Part shown: in pieces, positions 9,956-20,692 of the stretch
Position numbering within the stretch: position 1 is the stretch's first letter
How the letters are laid out: every line of letters begins with the position of its first letter
Assembly: GCA_910589415.1 (NCBI GenBank)
Contig: OU342633.1
Span: 6,734,858-6,798,857, forward strand
Length of the DNA stretch: 64,000 nt
Source of the DNA: Malachius bipustulatus
Lineage: Eukaryota; Arthropoda; Insecta; Coleoptera; Melyridae
Reading direction: 5' to 3'
Notes under the pieces: model-generated
Databases searched by the model: none
The model's input: the letters and a program-made list of their open reading frames with translations, nothing else
What the model was told of the DNA's origin: nothing
Made by a program: the position numbers and the translations under genes

Positions 9956-11462
9956 GATAAATACTGTTCTTGATACTCTACAAGAGTGATTTTACACATA
10001 AAAAATAAATATAACAAAGTGAAGAATTATTCAAGCCAATGAACAAATGCCAAAAGCAGACAAAACACCGTTGAAGACATAAATAAATAAATAAATATTG
10101 ACTTACCTCTAAGCACAAACGAACTTAACAATTGCACAGCAAAACACATTACGTATTTTATATAGTTTACTTATATCAACTAGCGTCTTTCCCCCATCCT
10201 AATACCACCTGTTTACTGTATTGATGAATATTAGACATTCAGTAGCGTACCCAATTTAATATTCGATTTTACATGGTTTATATAAATTAAAAATAATCAC
10301 TAATGATAAACCGAATAGGCACTGTCCAAAATAACGTAATGAGCAGAGAGAGGAACCCTACAGTGACGCTGACCTATAAACATCTTCAAACTAAACCATC
10401 GTATTCCAACTATCAATGTTAAAACTATGAGAAATCGAGGATTCATTAAAAATGTTTCAGTGTAAGAAGGTACCCCTAGACTCGAGGATGAGAAATGCGT
10501 TCACTCCTCCTCTCTATCTTTATTGAGAACCGAGATAAAAAATAAAATAAAAAATTTCCCTAGATCTAGGGAAATTTTGTAGATCTGGCAACCATGTTTT
10601 AGGGAAATTTTAATCAATTTCCCCAAAGTTTCCGAAATTTTTTCCAATCTGGCAACATTACAGAGTGCGATATCAAATATTTTATAAATCAAATATTTTA
10701 TAAGGAATGATACAAATTAAAATTACATAATAATAAGTAAATACATGCTTACCGCCAACAGTTGATTATTTTCTTAGAGAAAAATTTTCCCTATTTATAG
10801 CAAACCTACTCGCATACCTATTTTCCCATTACAACGAGCCACATCTGTAAGTACATCATATTACTTGATAACTGCATAGATTGCATCATCAAGCTGTTGC
10901 ATTAATTTGAATGCATTTATTACACCGATTAACATTTTCCTTTCACTTGTATCAATAATAATTATTATGGTCATATTCCGTTGCAATTTAATTCATTTGC
11001 ATATTGATAGGTGCAGTTCTATTTACAATCTAAATGCATCTTAATTAATTCAATCACCGATATACACGGTTGTGCAGAATAATTGAAATTTTATTAACAT
11101 GAAGGCTCGAATCAAAATATGATTTTTTCAGCAAACAACCACCCCTCAATTCGCTTGGATCATCAGCCGACTACCATTATAGACAGGGCGGGGCCAATTC
11201 CGACTAGGATGGGTCCTAATATCACCCAAATCATGGTCAAAGCCCTTTTGGATGTCTAAGAGCCCCTCGTAAATAACCTGTACCAATTCCAGACCATACA
11301 AATTAACCATAATATTCGAGTAAATTTATTACCGCCTTGGTCCAGAGTCGGTACAGTTTTTATTACCGAATTTGGACCAGCTTGGTAACAAAAATAGTCG
11401 AGTAAATTTACCACCGACACTGGACCAACTGGTCCAGTATCGGTACTGTTTAACTACTTATG
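9956..11462. other. intergenic, no gene seen
   Basis: AT-rich sequence upstream of the dUTPase gene. A candidate splice donor for a dUTPase 5' UTR exon (CTTAGAG/GTAAGT on the minus strand) lies near 10105-10120. A short imperfect repeat around an AGGGAAATTTT core is seen at about 10555-10660. A block at 11150-11380 with repeated GGTCCAG/ACCGA words precedes the tandem repeat. I see no coding exon. Confidence 0.5.
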
Positions 11463-11756
11463 TTGCCAGTAAATACTCATTGAAAGTTTTTAGCAATGTT
11501 GCACGTTGTCTTTGCAGTAACTTAACTGCAATGTATGAAGATAACATTGCGGCTGATATGTTGCCAGTAAATTCTCCTTGAGAGTTACTAGCAATGTTGC
11601 TCGCTGTAGTTGCAGTAACTTGGCTGCAATGTATGAAGATAATATTGCGGATCAGATGTTGCCAGCAAGTAATTCTTGATAGTTTCTAGCAATGTTGCGC
11701 ACTGTATTTACAGTAACTTAACATTGTATGAAGATAACATTGCGAATAATATGTTA
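11463..11756 (+). repeat. 98-bp tandem repeat, three units
   Basis: Three consecutive copies start at 11463, 11561 and 11659, each beginning TTGCCAG(T/C)AA and containing AGCAATGTTGC, GCAGTAACTT and TGTATGAAGATAA. The period is exactly 98 bp between the first two pairs of starts. Units are roughly 80-90 per cent alike by eye. A short ORF across the repeat is an artefact. The GCAATGTTGC core recurs in the minisatellite at 55.6-56.3 kb. Confidence 0.85.
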
Positions 11757-13030
11757 CTGGAACACAATTCACTTGCTTTTAAACGTAAATACATAAAGTA
11801 AAATTAACCATTATTTGTTTTAGATCATCTAGAAAACTTGTAGAACCGTTATAAATAGCAAATAAATTCACACAAATACACCTACCTGTTAGGTTCTTAT
11901 TTTGATTTGTAATAATTGAATCAAACATAATTGAAGCAAAAAGAATTGTGGAGGGGGTTTTATAATTAATTATGATTCCATTTCATTCATTAATTTCGTT
12001 TTTTCTTATTAAAAATAGGTAAATAATATCAATTAGATTCAGCTCAGCAGATTTCATAACCTCACTAACCTAACTATAAACAAAAACAAAACAAACGATT
12101 GCGACCGAAATTGAACTCGACAGGCGCAATGTTATTGGAATTTTGATTGATTGAATTTGATTGGTCATAGTACATCGAATTACTTTACCGTGTTGCCAAG
12201 CTGTGCGTTGATTAAATTTGCCGGATAAATAATTACGTGATTAGTTCATATAATCAATGCAACTGGTTTTCTGAATTCCGATTTTCATTTCACAAATAAT
12301 TGTATTTAATTATTTAATTACCTACGTAATTATCGCATATTCATTTCTTTATTTATTCGGGCCTCCATATACCCATCTGTTAGTAAATACTAGTGAGTCT
12401 GGCAACACTGCAGCTGTTCACAGCGACATGCATTGTTAGATGGCCCTCTAGCGTGAAAACATAAAAATAATTTTACCGCCTAGGCAGGAAAAGTGGCACT
12501 TTCTCCGGGGGCATGAAGCCGAGAAAGTTCAATTTTCTTATGAGGTAGGATAAAAATTATATTCCTTTAGATATTTTCAAAAAATAAAAGAGAAAAAAAT
12601 ATTTTTTACCAAACAACGTCAATATGATGTCATATTGCTTGCGTGGTGATTTTTGATAATATCCGGCGAAAAAAATTCCAGGATAAAATTTAGAAAAAAT
12701 TTTTAATCCGATAAATTTTTGATTTCCTTGAATTCTTAATACCGAATGACAAAAAAAAATATAATGTGACGGCCATAAGAAAAACAAATAAAGTTGACTA
12801 TGAACTATGAAAACTAGGGGAATTAAAGTTTTAAGAAAAGGTAAAGTCGTCTTTGGTACGACTACTATAAACTTTGAGTTCCTACCGGTTTCGGCTAAAA
12901 TGCCATCTTCAGGGGCTTAGGCGGGACTGTATATATAATCAACTAGACCAGGTCGGGATTGCTTTCTCGTGCGATATCTCATATTCTCATGGAATTTTTT
13001 GGTGGATTCTTTCGAGAAATGGGACCCTTT
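11757..13030. other. intergenic with degraded repeat copies
   Basis: No gene seen. Positions 12555-12785 resemble, in reverse, the family that contains a GTCAACTTTTG...TTCTTATGGCCG block and recurs in the palindromic elements at 20.4, 24.9, 32.0 and 37.0 kb. At 12888-12912 (minus) a CTGAAGA - GGC/GCC stem - GAAAC pattern resembles a hammerhead core, but the flanking stems needed for activity are missing. Confidence 0.4.
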
Positions 13031-13940
13031 CGAAGTAACCGGCGGTTGCCAGACCGCAACTGCGCATAATTTTTGTTTAAACAATTTTTTTTAAACAAAT
13101 TGCAATTTTTTTTTTAAATACATTCGACCCGAAAATTACGAAAATTAATACAGAAGTATAAGACATGCATAGCGGTGCGCCTGATGACATATTGATACTT
13201 ATTGTTTTTATTACCTATTATGTATAAATTGCGCCGCACCACGCCGCTTGTAGATTACCGAAGCACCGTGAAAAATGAGCGCGCGCTCCCTTTGTTAACA
13301 ATTAAAAAACAACCCCTTAGACGAAAATTATGGGCGGTAACTCTTAGGGATGTTGTAGATGAAGCTTTTACCTTTAATTAATTTTTTTATGAATGAAAAA
13401 TTGTTGATTTTTGACCGAGTTACAGAGGGTCAAATTTGGCCGTTTTCGCGATTTTCCAAAGTTTAAATGTTTCTTAACTCAAAAACGAAGCCTCCTACGA
13501 AAAAATCATAAGAGACCTTTTCTGTATATAATCATCCAAAGGAACCCTTCCGGGTCGAAAATAGTTATTTACATTACAAGCTACGAAAGTTCACTTTTAG
13601 GTGTGAGGTGTATTTAAATACCCGAGGCGAAGCGTAGCGTAGCCGAGGGTATTTAAAAACTCCGAGCACCTGAAAGAGCTTTCGTAGCGTGTAATGTATT
13701 AAACTTTTCATTCTCCCCTTGCCATATTGAACCACGGATTAAGAAGAAATGAGTAAAATAATACGATTCAGTGATAACAATGGAATTATTATAAGGTGCC
13801 ATGTTTTTAACATTACCATAGTAACGATAGTTTTAAATTATTAATTTATGACACTGTCAAGTTTAAAACTCTGTACCGCTATAATTTTAGAATCTTTGAT
13901 CGTAGTTTAGTTCAAAATGAATTTCATTCAAGAAGCTGCA

Positions 13941-14010
13941 AATTCCAGTAAATCTTTCTGGAACATACAATAATAATTATTTGTATGTTCCAGAAAGATT
14001 TACTGGAATT
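13941..14010. repeat. perfect hairpin, 30-bp arms, 10-nt loop
   Basis: Positions 13941-13970 and 13981-14010 are exact reverse complements, with the loop TAATAATTAT between them. The arms include CCAGTAAATCTTTCTGGAAC. The length and perfection resemble a miRNA precursor-like or MITE-derived hairpin. Confidence 0.9.
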
Positions 14011-14368
14011 TTTTATTGCAGTTTTACATTCAATTTTCCATCTAAATAAACGTTAATCAAACTGACAATTCTACTTTTTTGTCCAGGCCACGAAAGTTTT
14101 TCATAGCTAGCAACCACCTAGCAACCTATCACCTAGGATGTTTTACTTTTGCTTTCGGTTGCCTTATCAAGACAGAAAGTTACACTTTCGTAAAGGGGAG
14201 AATGAAAATAGTATATTGTGAAACAAGTGCGGAAAAGAGAAAATTTCTCACGAGTGTGAAACAATTGTGACACGAGACGAAGTCGAGTGTCACAATTCAC
14301 ACGAGTGTGAAATTTCTTTTCCGCACGTGCTTCACACAGTACTTTTCCTACGACCACAATTTAACAGA

Positions 14369-14578
14369 TTAATTATTTAACAAATTTAACACATAAATTA
14401 TTTTTTCTGACAATGCTCTGCTTTTATGACCTTTTCTCCAATTTATGAAATATTTATAAGCAGATTCGTATTTTTCTCTCGAAACTACAGGTAGCAAATT
14501 CAAAGAACACAAACCTGCTTGTTTTCTGACTTCAGGTGGTGTATTTTCTGCTTCACATTCAGAGAAATTAAAATCCAT
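14369..14578 (-). pseudogene. fragment of a tyrosine-recombinase-like transposon protein
   Basis: A 69-codon minus-strand ORF. Its MDFNFSECEAE start, followed by LNLLPVVSREKYESAYKYF and a W-K block, resembles the N-terminal, SAM-like core-binding region of tyrosine-recombinase proteins abundant in arthropod and cnidarian genomes (Crypton-like). The catalytic domain (R...HxxR...Y) is missing: the frame ends after a low-complexity NLLNN. It sits inside a region with inverted hairpins, consistent with a non-autonomous derivative. Assignment is by pattern and moderate only. Confidence 0.45.
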
Positions 14579-15358
14579 TATAATGATAGGTACCTAACTA
14601 AAATTTATTTTTTCAGACTACCTACCTAGGTAGGTACATATTATTTTCAATTCTACCAATGACTTTTTATTATTACTATTATATACTGTAAAATCATTGA
14701 ATTCTACCGACAATATTATTATTATTTATTATTAGACTCCGTATAAACTAAAAATAAGTGACGTGAGCGGAGAGACGTGGTAGATAATAACAATGATTTA
14801 AGAGAGGTTATATATCATTGATATGCAACTTCTACACAATCAGGCGCTGCGCGTCATAGATTGAAGTTAGTAGAGGTGTGCGAGTTATTTTCACGATCAC
14901 GTTCGTGAATTTGATTTGGCTGTTATTAGCGATCAACTCGTAAATTTTAATAATTACTGCCACAAGAGAATAATGAGTCTATTTTATAGTCTTGTCGGGT
15001 TCTATGTTATCCCATTTGTGTTTATTTTATTACCTTGAAGCTTTAAATGAATAGTTATTCCATTAACAATAAGTAACAGTTGAGTTCTCAGTTACCGCCC
15101 ATCACTATTGTTTACATACATTAAAACAGTACGGAAACGGTTTTTGGCTATGCCTTATGTCACTTTGTCGCACAGTTTTGGATACGTGAGAAATCTGCTA
15201 GTTTGCGCACAAAAAACGATGCGCAAAGTAGTGTTTTGTATAGTGGTCGTAGGAAAAGTAATTTTTGCAATTTGTTAAAAAAAATTTCTTTAAACAAAAA
15301 TTATGCGCAGTTGCGGCCTGGCATGAGAAAGAAACACATTATGAAGGTACCGTAATAA

Positions 15359-15395
15359 AAATTCTATTCTATTCTATTCTATTCTATTCCTCTAT
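15359..15395 (-). repeat. (TTCTA)n microsatellite at the LINE 3' end
   Basis: Five to six ATTCT/TTCTA units. On the coding strand of the LINE this is a (TAGAA)n tail at the 3' terminus. Short-repeat 3' tails rather than poly(A) are usual for CR1/L2/Jockey-group LINEs and mark the insertion end. Confidence 0.8.
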
Positions 15396-15568
15396 TCGCC
15401 ATTTTAAAGAACACACAACATATTTACATGGCTCGTCGTTAGTGAGTACAGTATTTACAATAACAAAAACAGTAAATTGACACTACGAAATTACAAAAAA
15501 AAAGTATTGCACGTCTTAACACATCTATAGACTATAGACGACATCCGCAGGGCTCCGTGCTCACATCG

Positions 15569-18532
15569 CTAAGCTATAGCTCCAGAAAATTCACCGAATT
15601 CTATATAGGCATGGTATTCGTCTAATGTATAAAAGATATTCGAGGACAGTATAGTCTTTATAGTAATCTTAAACTGATTTCTGCGTAAGCTCCTAATATT
15701 TGCGGGAAGAGCGTTGTAAAGGGAGCAGCCAGCATAGACCGGAGACTTCTTATAATTTAGATGTTTAATCTTGGGCATATGAATCAAGTTATTTGCTCTA
15801 GTCGAATAGCCATGAACTTCATTTCGTTTTACAAAACTCTGCAAGTTATCATACGTGGACATTAATATTTTATAAACGTACAATGAAACAACTGTCATGA
15901 TTTTATGCCTACTGAAAACATTTCTGCATGTTTCCATCTGTGTCAACCCAAACATTACACGAAGAACACGCTTCTGACAGACAAACACTCTTTTCACGTC
16001 AGCTGCCTGACCCCAACAAATGATGTTATAAGATATGACTGGATAAATTAATCCGTAATATAACTGTATCAGACGGTTACAGTCAAATATTTTCTTTAAC
16101 TTCAGCATAGCATAAGAGAGAGAATTTAGCCTTGCGCATACACCGTTAAGGTGGTCAACCCAATTAAGTTTTGAGTCAATAATTGTCCCCAAAAACTTGA
16201 TTACACCTACTTGGGCAATTTTTATGCCGTCAAGCACAACATCAAAGTTGACCGGTTCCCTATAAATACCTGTAAATTGCACATATTTCGTCTTAGAGTG
16301 ATTCAGAACCAAGTTATTAACCTCACACCACTTACCAAACTGTACCAGTACATCATTTACCTCCAGGGCAGCCAAATCACTATCTCTGTGGGAGATGACA
16401 ATCGATGTATCATCGGCATACATAAAAATCCTTCCCTTGTTAATATGATCCGGCAGATCATTCACGTACAGCAGAAAGAGCAACGGGCCCAACACACTAC
16501 CCTGAGGAGTTCCCATCCTCACATCGTATTCATCGGATACAGCCTCACCCATAGCCACGACCATCCTCCGCCCCGACACAAACGAGGTCAAAAACTCATT
16601 TATACGGCCCCTAATGCCGATACGGTTCAGTTTGTCTGCTATAAAGTTAGGATTAAGGGTATCAAAGGCACGAGACAAATCAAAGAACACACCCACGACA
16701 CACTCACCATCATCTATTTTCTCGCTGATGTACTGAGTGAGTCCCCTGGTGGCTGTTTCAGTAGACAAAAGTGTTCTAAATCCATGTTGACTTTCTGTCA
16801 AGATGCTAAATTTCTGCAAAAAATCAATTAGTCGGTTATAAACGGCCTTCTCTATTATTTTTGAGAATGGACTAACCAATGAGATAGGTCTATAATTTTC
16901 AGTCAAGTGTCGATCTCCTTTTTTAAATACTGGTATGGTTTTAGTTAATTTCAGCACGTCAGGAAACTCACCCACCCCAACAGCTATGTTTATAAGTTTT
17001 GCCATGTATTCCGATATATCCCGGGAGCATGCCTTTAAAAGCGTCACAGGCACTTCCTCAATACCCGCCGAAGCATTCTTCAAGTTTGCTATTATAATCG
17101 CTACCTCGTCGGCAGTGACTGGACGGAAGAACATCGAGGCAGACTGTAGCCGGCCAACTGTGCATGAAGCACCAGGGACCGAAAAACGCGACGCAATCCC
17201 GACTGTCGCGAAGAACCTGCCAAACTCATTCGCTATACCCACGTGATCCTCAACTTTACCCAACTCAGTTTTGAGAGTGATGGGAATGTTATGTCTGGAC
17301 TTACCAAGCTTATTATTTACTATCTTCCAGAATGCTCTAGGTTTATTACCTGAATTGTCTATCACAGACATATAATAATCACTTCTAAATGTGTCAAGTT
17401 TTTTATTAAACTGCCCTCTAAAGCTCTGATACAGATCACCTAACCATTGGTCTCCTAGGATCTTTTTCACCCAGTTTAAGAATTTTAAGTTATGATGACA
17501 TTTTTTTAGTTCATCTGAATATCGAATAGTCACTCGATCATGTTTACCAACTTTCACACACCTTCTAGGAAAAGCCACCTCAAAACACCACATAAAATGA
17601 GACCAAAATTTACCGAAAACATGGTCGACATGTGAATATTTACCATCATCAATATCTATCTCTGTCTTATTGAATAAATATCTAAATTCTGATATTGCTC
17701 CCTCTGTAATCATCCTTTTGTATACAAATTCACTGTCATTATTATCACCTTTGCTACCGTTCCCATCCTGCACCTTCCACCAGATTCTCTGAGCCAGATG
17801 ATCAGAGATGCCTAGTTCCATTACTTTACATGGTAAATCTTCCCGGAAGTTAGTTACGATATAATCTAACTGTGATCCCTTCCCATTAGTATACCTGGTT
17901 GGTTCCCTAACATGGTTCCTAAGTCCATATGACTGGAATACGTCAAACAACTGCTTGGTGTGTCTGTCATCCGCGTCCTCCCCGTGAATGTTCAGATCGC
18001 CACAGAGAACTATGAATTGATATTTATTTATTATGCGAGTAATTAATGTTTCAAGCCTTTTAAAAAACAAGTCATACTCACGACTACCAGATGATCTGTA
18101 AATTGTTACTATGCAAGCTACTCCCCTGTATACAACACCCACACACTCGAAGTGTGTTTCCTTCGACATCTCAGCAATCCATCCCATAGGAGAACAGAAC
18201 CCTGCAGTGTCATCCCTAACCAGAAGCGCCACCCCGCCGTGCTCTCGCTCGACTCGGTAGTACTGCTCCATCATTGTGTAACCTTGAATTTGGATATCAC
18301 TTTTTTCTCGCGTAATCCATGTTTCACTCAGGCAGAGAAACTGGGGACGATCTCTCTCTAGTTGCACCTCCAATAAATCTGACTTGTTGAATAAACTTTG
18401 TATATTAAAGTGAACAAGGGAACATGTATTTTCTGTACCACAGTCTATCAGGACCTCTCGCTCATCTTCTCCGGGGTAAAACCCGAGTCTCTCCGCCAGA
18501 AATATCTGCGAACCGCCGCCCCAACTGGCCAC
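15569..18532 (-). CDS. LINE ORF2: endonuclease and reverse transcriptase
   Basis: 987 codons. Residues about 35-260 are an apurinic/apyrimidinic-type endonuclease: HFNIQSLFNK, the catalytic SETWI block, CGDLNIHG, QLDYI and the terminal GISDH. Residues about 480-760 are a reverse transcriptase: NYRPISLVSPFSKIIEK, HGFR, DLSRAFDTL (motif A), GTPQGSVLGPLLFLLYVNDL (motif B) and MYADDTSIVI (catalytic YADD). The C-terminal 200 residues have the cysteine-poor thumb/connector typical of the CR1/Jockey groups. There is no ATG at the start: upstream in frame is a TGA, then ACT GTG, and the first Met is about residue 84, inside the endonuclease. The ORF overlaps ORF1 by 85 bp in another frame, so translation probably needs reinitiation or frameshifting. 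Confidence 0.9.
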   Translation of the reverse strand: MASWGGGSQIFLAERLGFYPGEDEREVLIDCGTENTCSLVHFNIQSLFNKSDLLEVQLERDRPQFLCLSETWITREKSDIQIQGYTMMEQYYRVEREHGGVALLVRDDTAGFCSPMGWIAEMSKETHFECVGVVYRGVACIVTIYRSSGSREYDLFFKRLETLITRIINKYQFIVLCGDLNIHGEDADDRHTKQLFDVFQSYGLRNHVREPTRYTNGKGSQLDYIVTNFREDLPCKVMELGISDHLAQRIWWKVQDGNGSKGDNNDSEFVYKRMITEGAISEFRYLFNKTEIDIDDGKYSHVDHVFGKFWSHFMWCFEVAFPRRCVKVGKHDRVTIRYSDELKKCHHNLKFLNWVKKILGDQWLGDLYQSFRGQFNKKLDTFRSDYYMSVIDNSGNKPRAFWKIVNNKLGKSRHNIPITLKTELGKVEDHVGIANEFGRFFATVGIASRFSVPGASCTVGRLQSASMFFRPVTADEVAIIIANLKNASAGIEEVPVTLLKACSRDISEYMAKLINIAVGVGEFPDVLKLTKTIPVFKKGDRHLTENYRPISLVSPFSKIIEKAVYNRLIDFLQKFSILTESQHGFRTLLSTETATRGLTQYISEKIDDGECVVGVFFDLSRAFDTLNPNFIADKLNRIGIRGRINEFLTSFVSGRRMVVAMGEAVSDEYDVRMGTPQGSVLGPLLFLLYVNDLPDHINKGRIFMYADDTSIVISHRDSDLAALEVNDVLVQFGKWCEVNNLVLNHSKTKYVQFTGIYREPVNFDVVLDGIKIAQVGVIKFLGTIIDSKLNWVDHLNGVCARLNSLSYAMLKLKKIFDCNRLIQLYYGLIYPVISYNIICWGQAADVKRVFVCQKRVLRVMFGLTQMETCRNVFSRHKIMTVVSLYVYKILMSTYDNLQSFVKRNEVHGYSTRANNLIHMPKIKHLNYKKSPVYAGCSLYNALPANIRSLRRNQFKITIKTILSSNIFYTLDEYHAYIEFGEFSGAIA

Positions 18533-19491
18533 AGTTCATTGTCGTACACTTTGTTTACATACTGAATCGGGTATGTAAGCCTGAATGACGCAGAATATTC
18601 GCTCTTTTTCAGAGTCTCGCATTTGAACTCGATGTCTGGAGCTGTTTTTCCCAAGAAATTAACAACGTCCGCTTCATCAGTATCAGGATGCATCCTGTAT
18701 AAATGTAAATAGCCATTCCTTGGCACAGTCTTAACCTCACTATTGACAGTATTATTTGATCCAATTATAGTAGGTCTGGATCGCCTTTTATCGCTATCTA
18801 CTCGTCCCTTATCAGTAGACCGCTGGTTCACTGCTGTCTTGTTACCGTCATCGTCGAGTAGGCCTAAATCTCTCTTATTGCGGTTCTGAACTACTTTAGC
18901 TGTAGCGAGCGCATAATTCAGTCCTCTGCCACTGCTGTCACCTCCGTCAACATTAGTAGATCTTGCTTCTCTCTCCACACTAGTTTGTGTTCGGTCGCAC
19001 AGTTTGTTGCTGTTCAAGGCCGTTGGATTTACCTCTTTATTTGTACTCCTTATCACAATTTCAGGCTTTTTCAGCTTATCTACCTTGATGGTCCGCCTCT
19101 CCATATGCTCGTCATTCGCTGATTTCTTATTTCTTAACAAATCTATTATGCATTGTTGATCTCTCAATCTTGATTCGAGACAATCGTTTAATTTACCTAG
19201 CAAATCTACCTCCCTTTTCAAGGAATGAACCTTCATAGTTATCTCAATGACTGTACGCTCATCTTTACCAGCTGTACTGCGAGAACAGGAATCGCCGTCT
19301 GTCGCTGTTGGGTTGCTGTCTAATTTTTCTCCATGATTAAATAACTTGCTGAGAAAATCTTTCACTATTTCACTGTTTAAGTCTTTGGGTACACTCTTGG
19401 TTAAAATAATATCTATTAAAGTATTTTTATTTAGCTTATTTAGCTCCTTATTAAGGAGCTCTCGTTCGCGTGTACTTAAAGCGGCGGCCAT
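18448..19491 (-). CDS. LINE ORF1: coiled-coil RNA-binding protein
   Basis: 347 codons from ATG at 19491 (ATGGCCGCCGC, a good Kozak context). An N-terminal helical segment (ELLNKELNKLNKNTLIDIIL) is followed by a heptad-like stretch around residues 85-120 (VHSLKREVDLLGKLNDCLES). The middle, residues about 140-260, is basic and Ser/Thr/Asn-rich. A C-terminal domain of about 80 residues (LHLYRMHPDTDEADVVNFLG ... LWPVGAAVRRYF) matches the RRM-like end found in ORF1 of several insect CR1/Jockey LINEs. No CCHC knuckle. Expected to coat the LINE RNA as a trimer. Overlaps ORF2 by 85 bp. Confidence 0.8.
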   Translation of the reverse strand: MAAALSTRERELLNKELNKLNKNTLIDIILTKSVPKDLNSEIVKDFLSKLFNHGEKLDSNPTATDGDSCSRSTAGKDERTVIEITMKVHSLKREVDLLGKLNDCLESRLRDQQCIIDLLRNKKSANDEHMERRTIKVDKLKKPEIVIRSTNKEVNPTALNSNKLCDRTQTSVEREARSTNVDGGDSSGRGLNYALATAKVVQNRNKRDLGLLDDDGNKTAVNQRSTDKGRVDSDKRRSRPTIIGSNNTVNSEVKTVPRNGYLHLYRMHPDTDEADVVNFLGKTAPDIEFKCETLKKSEYSASFRLTYPIQYVNKVYDNELWPVGAAVRRYFWRRDSGFTPEKMSERS

Positions 19492-19530
19492 CTTGTTTCT
19501 GTATCTGCCATCTTGTCTAATACGTGGTGA

Positions 19531-20149
19531 GAAAATTTAAATAAAAAGATAGAAGAAAAAATAAATATGTTTATAGTTTTTATAACATATGGTCGAATGT
19601 CTTTGATACTTAGCCCTTTCTTAATTATATTATTTTGAGATTGTTATAGAGGATCAGATCAACTCTAGCCATATTTAGACTAGTTCATATAATCGATCTA
19701 ATGAGTGATGAGTGATTAAGTTTTCTCATTTTCATTTGGATGTTGTGATGGTAGAGTGTGCGTGAGATACACCGTCTTTTTAAGTGTTTTTAAGTGTGAC
19801 ATGCGAACTTAGGATTCTTTCACCATCAACTGTACGTTTGTGAACTTTATTTTCCTATTGAATCGCCTTCTATCTCCCGGGGAAACAAAATCTTTTATGG
19901 TTTCCGATATCCCTGTAGTGGACAACAAAATAGTTAGGTATAAACACTGTATTATGCGGCATACCAAATTTCAAAATGTATGGAAAAACATCGGGATGTA
20001 TACCTAGGTACTCCGATGTGCCGCGATGCCCGCTTATAGCAAGAAGATCCTGCAAAAAATCGATTTTCAGTTTCAACCGATTTATATAATTATGTTTTCA
20101 GATTCCTTAACACAAGAAAAAATCTAGTCATCTAATTATAATGCAGGAT
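19531..20149. other. intergenic, no gene seen
   Basis: AT-rich flank of the LINE 5' end. No coding exon, RNA gene or clear repeat boundary recognised. Confidence 0.4.
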
Positions 20150-20660
20150 GGTCACTTTCAGCTGGTTCACCATTGGGATCTCCTAAACCATAGGAGATAC
20201 AACGTCGATTAATTTAGAGAAGAGTTGCACAATTTTATGCTTAATAAGAATCTGAAATAAAATTTGCGATAATTTCAGTCTTTCCTGAAATATGCTGAAA
20301 CAACTGAAAAGTCAAAATGTCATATTTTAGCCACATTTTTTTTTATTTTTAATATTTTTTGTAGACTTAACCATATAAGTCGTCATGAGCTGTCTATTTG
20401 ACGTTTAAAAAAATTTAAAAGCCGACTAAATTTTCCAGAATCCCAGAATTTTTATAGTCAACTTTTGTTTGTCCTCCATCGTGGCTTTTTTGTGTCGTTC
20501 GGTATAAAAAAAAACACGGAGACCCAAAATTATCATGAACCAAAAACTATCAATATTAAAAAATATATTCTTTTTAAAACAAGAATTTTTCTCTAATTTA
20601 ACCGACCCTGTATTTCCTATGGTTTAGGAGATTCCAATGGTGAGTCAGTTGAAAGTGACT
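20150..20660. mobile_element. palindromic MITE-like element, 75-bp terminal inverted repeats
   Basis: Left arm 20150-20225 (GTCACTTTCAGCTGGTTCAC ... CCTAAACCATAGGAG) and right arm 20592-20660 are inverted and about 85 per cent alike. The interior has the GTCAACTTTTG...CGTTCGGTAT block also present in the elements at 24.8, 31.8 and 36.9 kb. No coding capacity. Confidence 0.75.
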
Positions 20661-20667
20661 CACATAT

Positions 20668-20692
20668 AGAGTCCCTCGATTCGAGGGACTCT
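20668..20692. repeat. short perfect hairpin AGAGTCCCTCG, one of three related sites
   Basis: Arms of 11 bp (AGAGTCCCTCG and its complement) around the loop ATT. The same left arm recurs at 27579-27589 and 29394-29402; at the latter a 9-bp arm is again followed by its complement (to 29418). It is found immediately next to palindromic elements. Confidence 0.7.

Larger units (their letters stand above)
13035..15335. repeat. composite repeat region with outer inverted repeats
   Basis: A segment near 13035-13115 (GCCAGACCGCAACTGCGCAT, then an A/T tract) is repeated inverted near 15255-15330, immediately before the 3' end of the LINE. Inside are several inverted pairs: a perfect 30-bp-arm hairpin at 13941-14010; a hairpin with about 50-bp arms at 14217-14338 around a GAGACGAAGTCGAG loop; and CTTTTCCTACGACCAC at about 14342, inverted near 15243. 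A tyrosine-recombinase-like gene fragment lies at 14369-14578. This looks like nested DNA elements, at least one probably a tyrosine-recombinase-type transposon; boundaries are not resolved. Confidence 0.45.
15360..19530 (-). mobile_element. non-LTR retrotransposon (Jockey/CR1 group), nearly intact
   Basis: A two-ORF LINE on the minus strand: short 5' UTR, ORF1 (coiled coil), ORF2 (apurinic-type endonuclease plus reverse transcriptase), about 200 bp of 3' UTR and a (TAGAA)n tail. Both ORFs are free of internal stops, so the copy is young. There is no RNase H domain. A target duplication was not identified; the 5' boundary is approximate. Confidence 0.85.

Noticed and set aside
12888..12912. 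Second hammerhead-like core on the minus strand (CTGAAGA, GGC/GCC stem, GAAAC)
   Set aside because: The core matches, but no stem I pairing or NUH cleavage triplet in the right place could be found, so an active ribozyme is not supported.
16211..16831. 206-codon plus-strand ORF
   Set aside because: Antisense shadow of the LINE reverse transcriptase.
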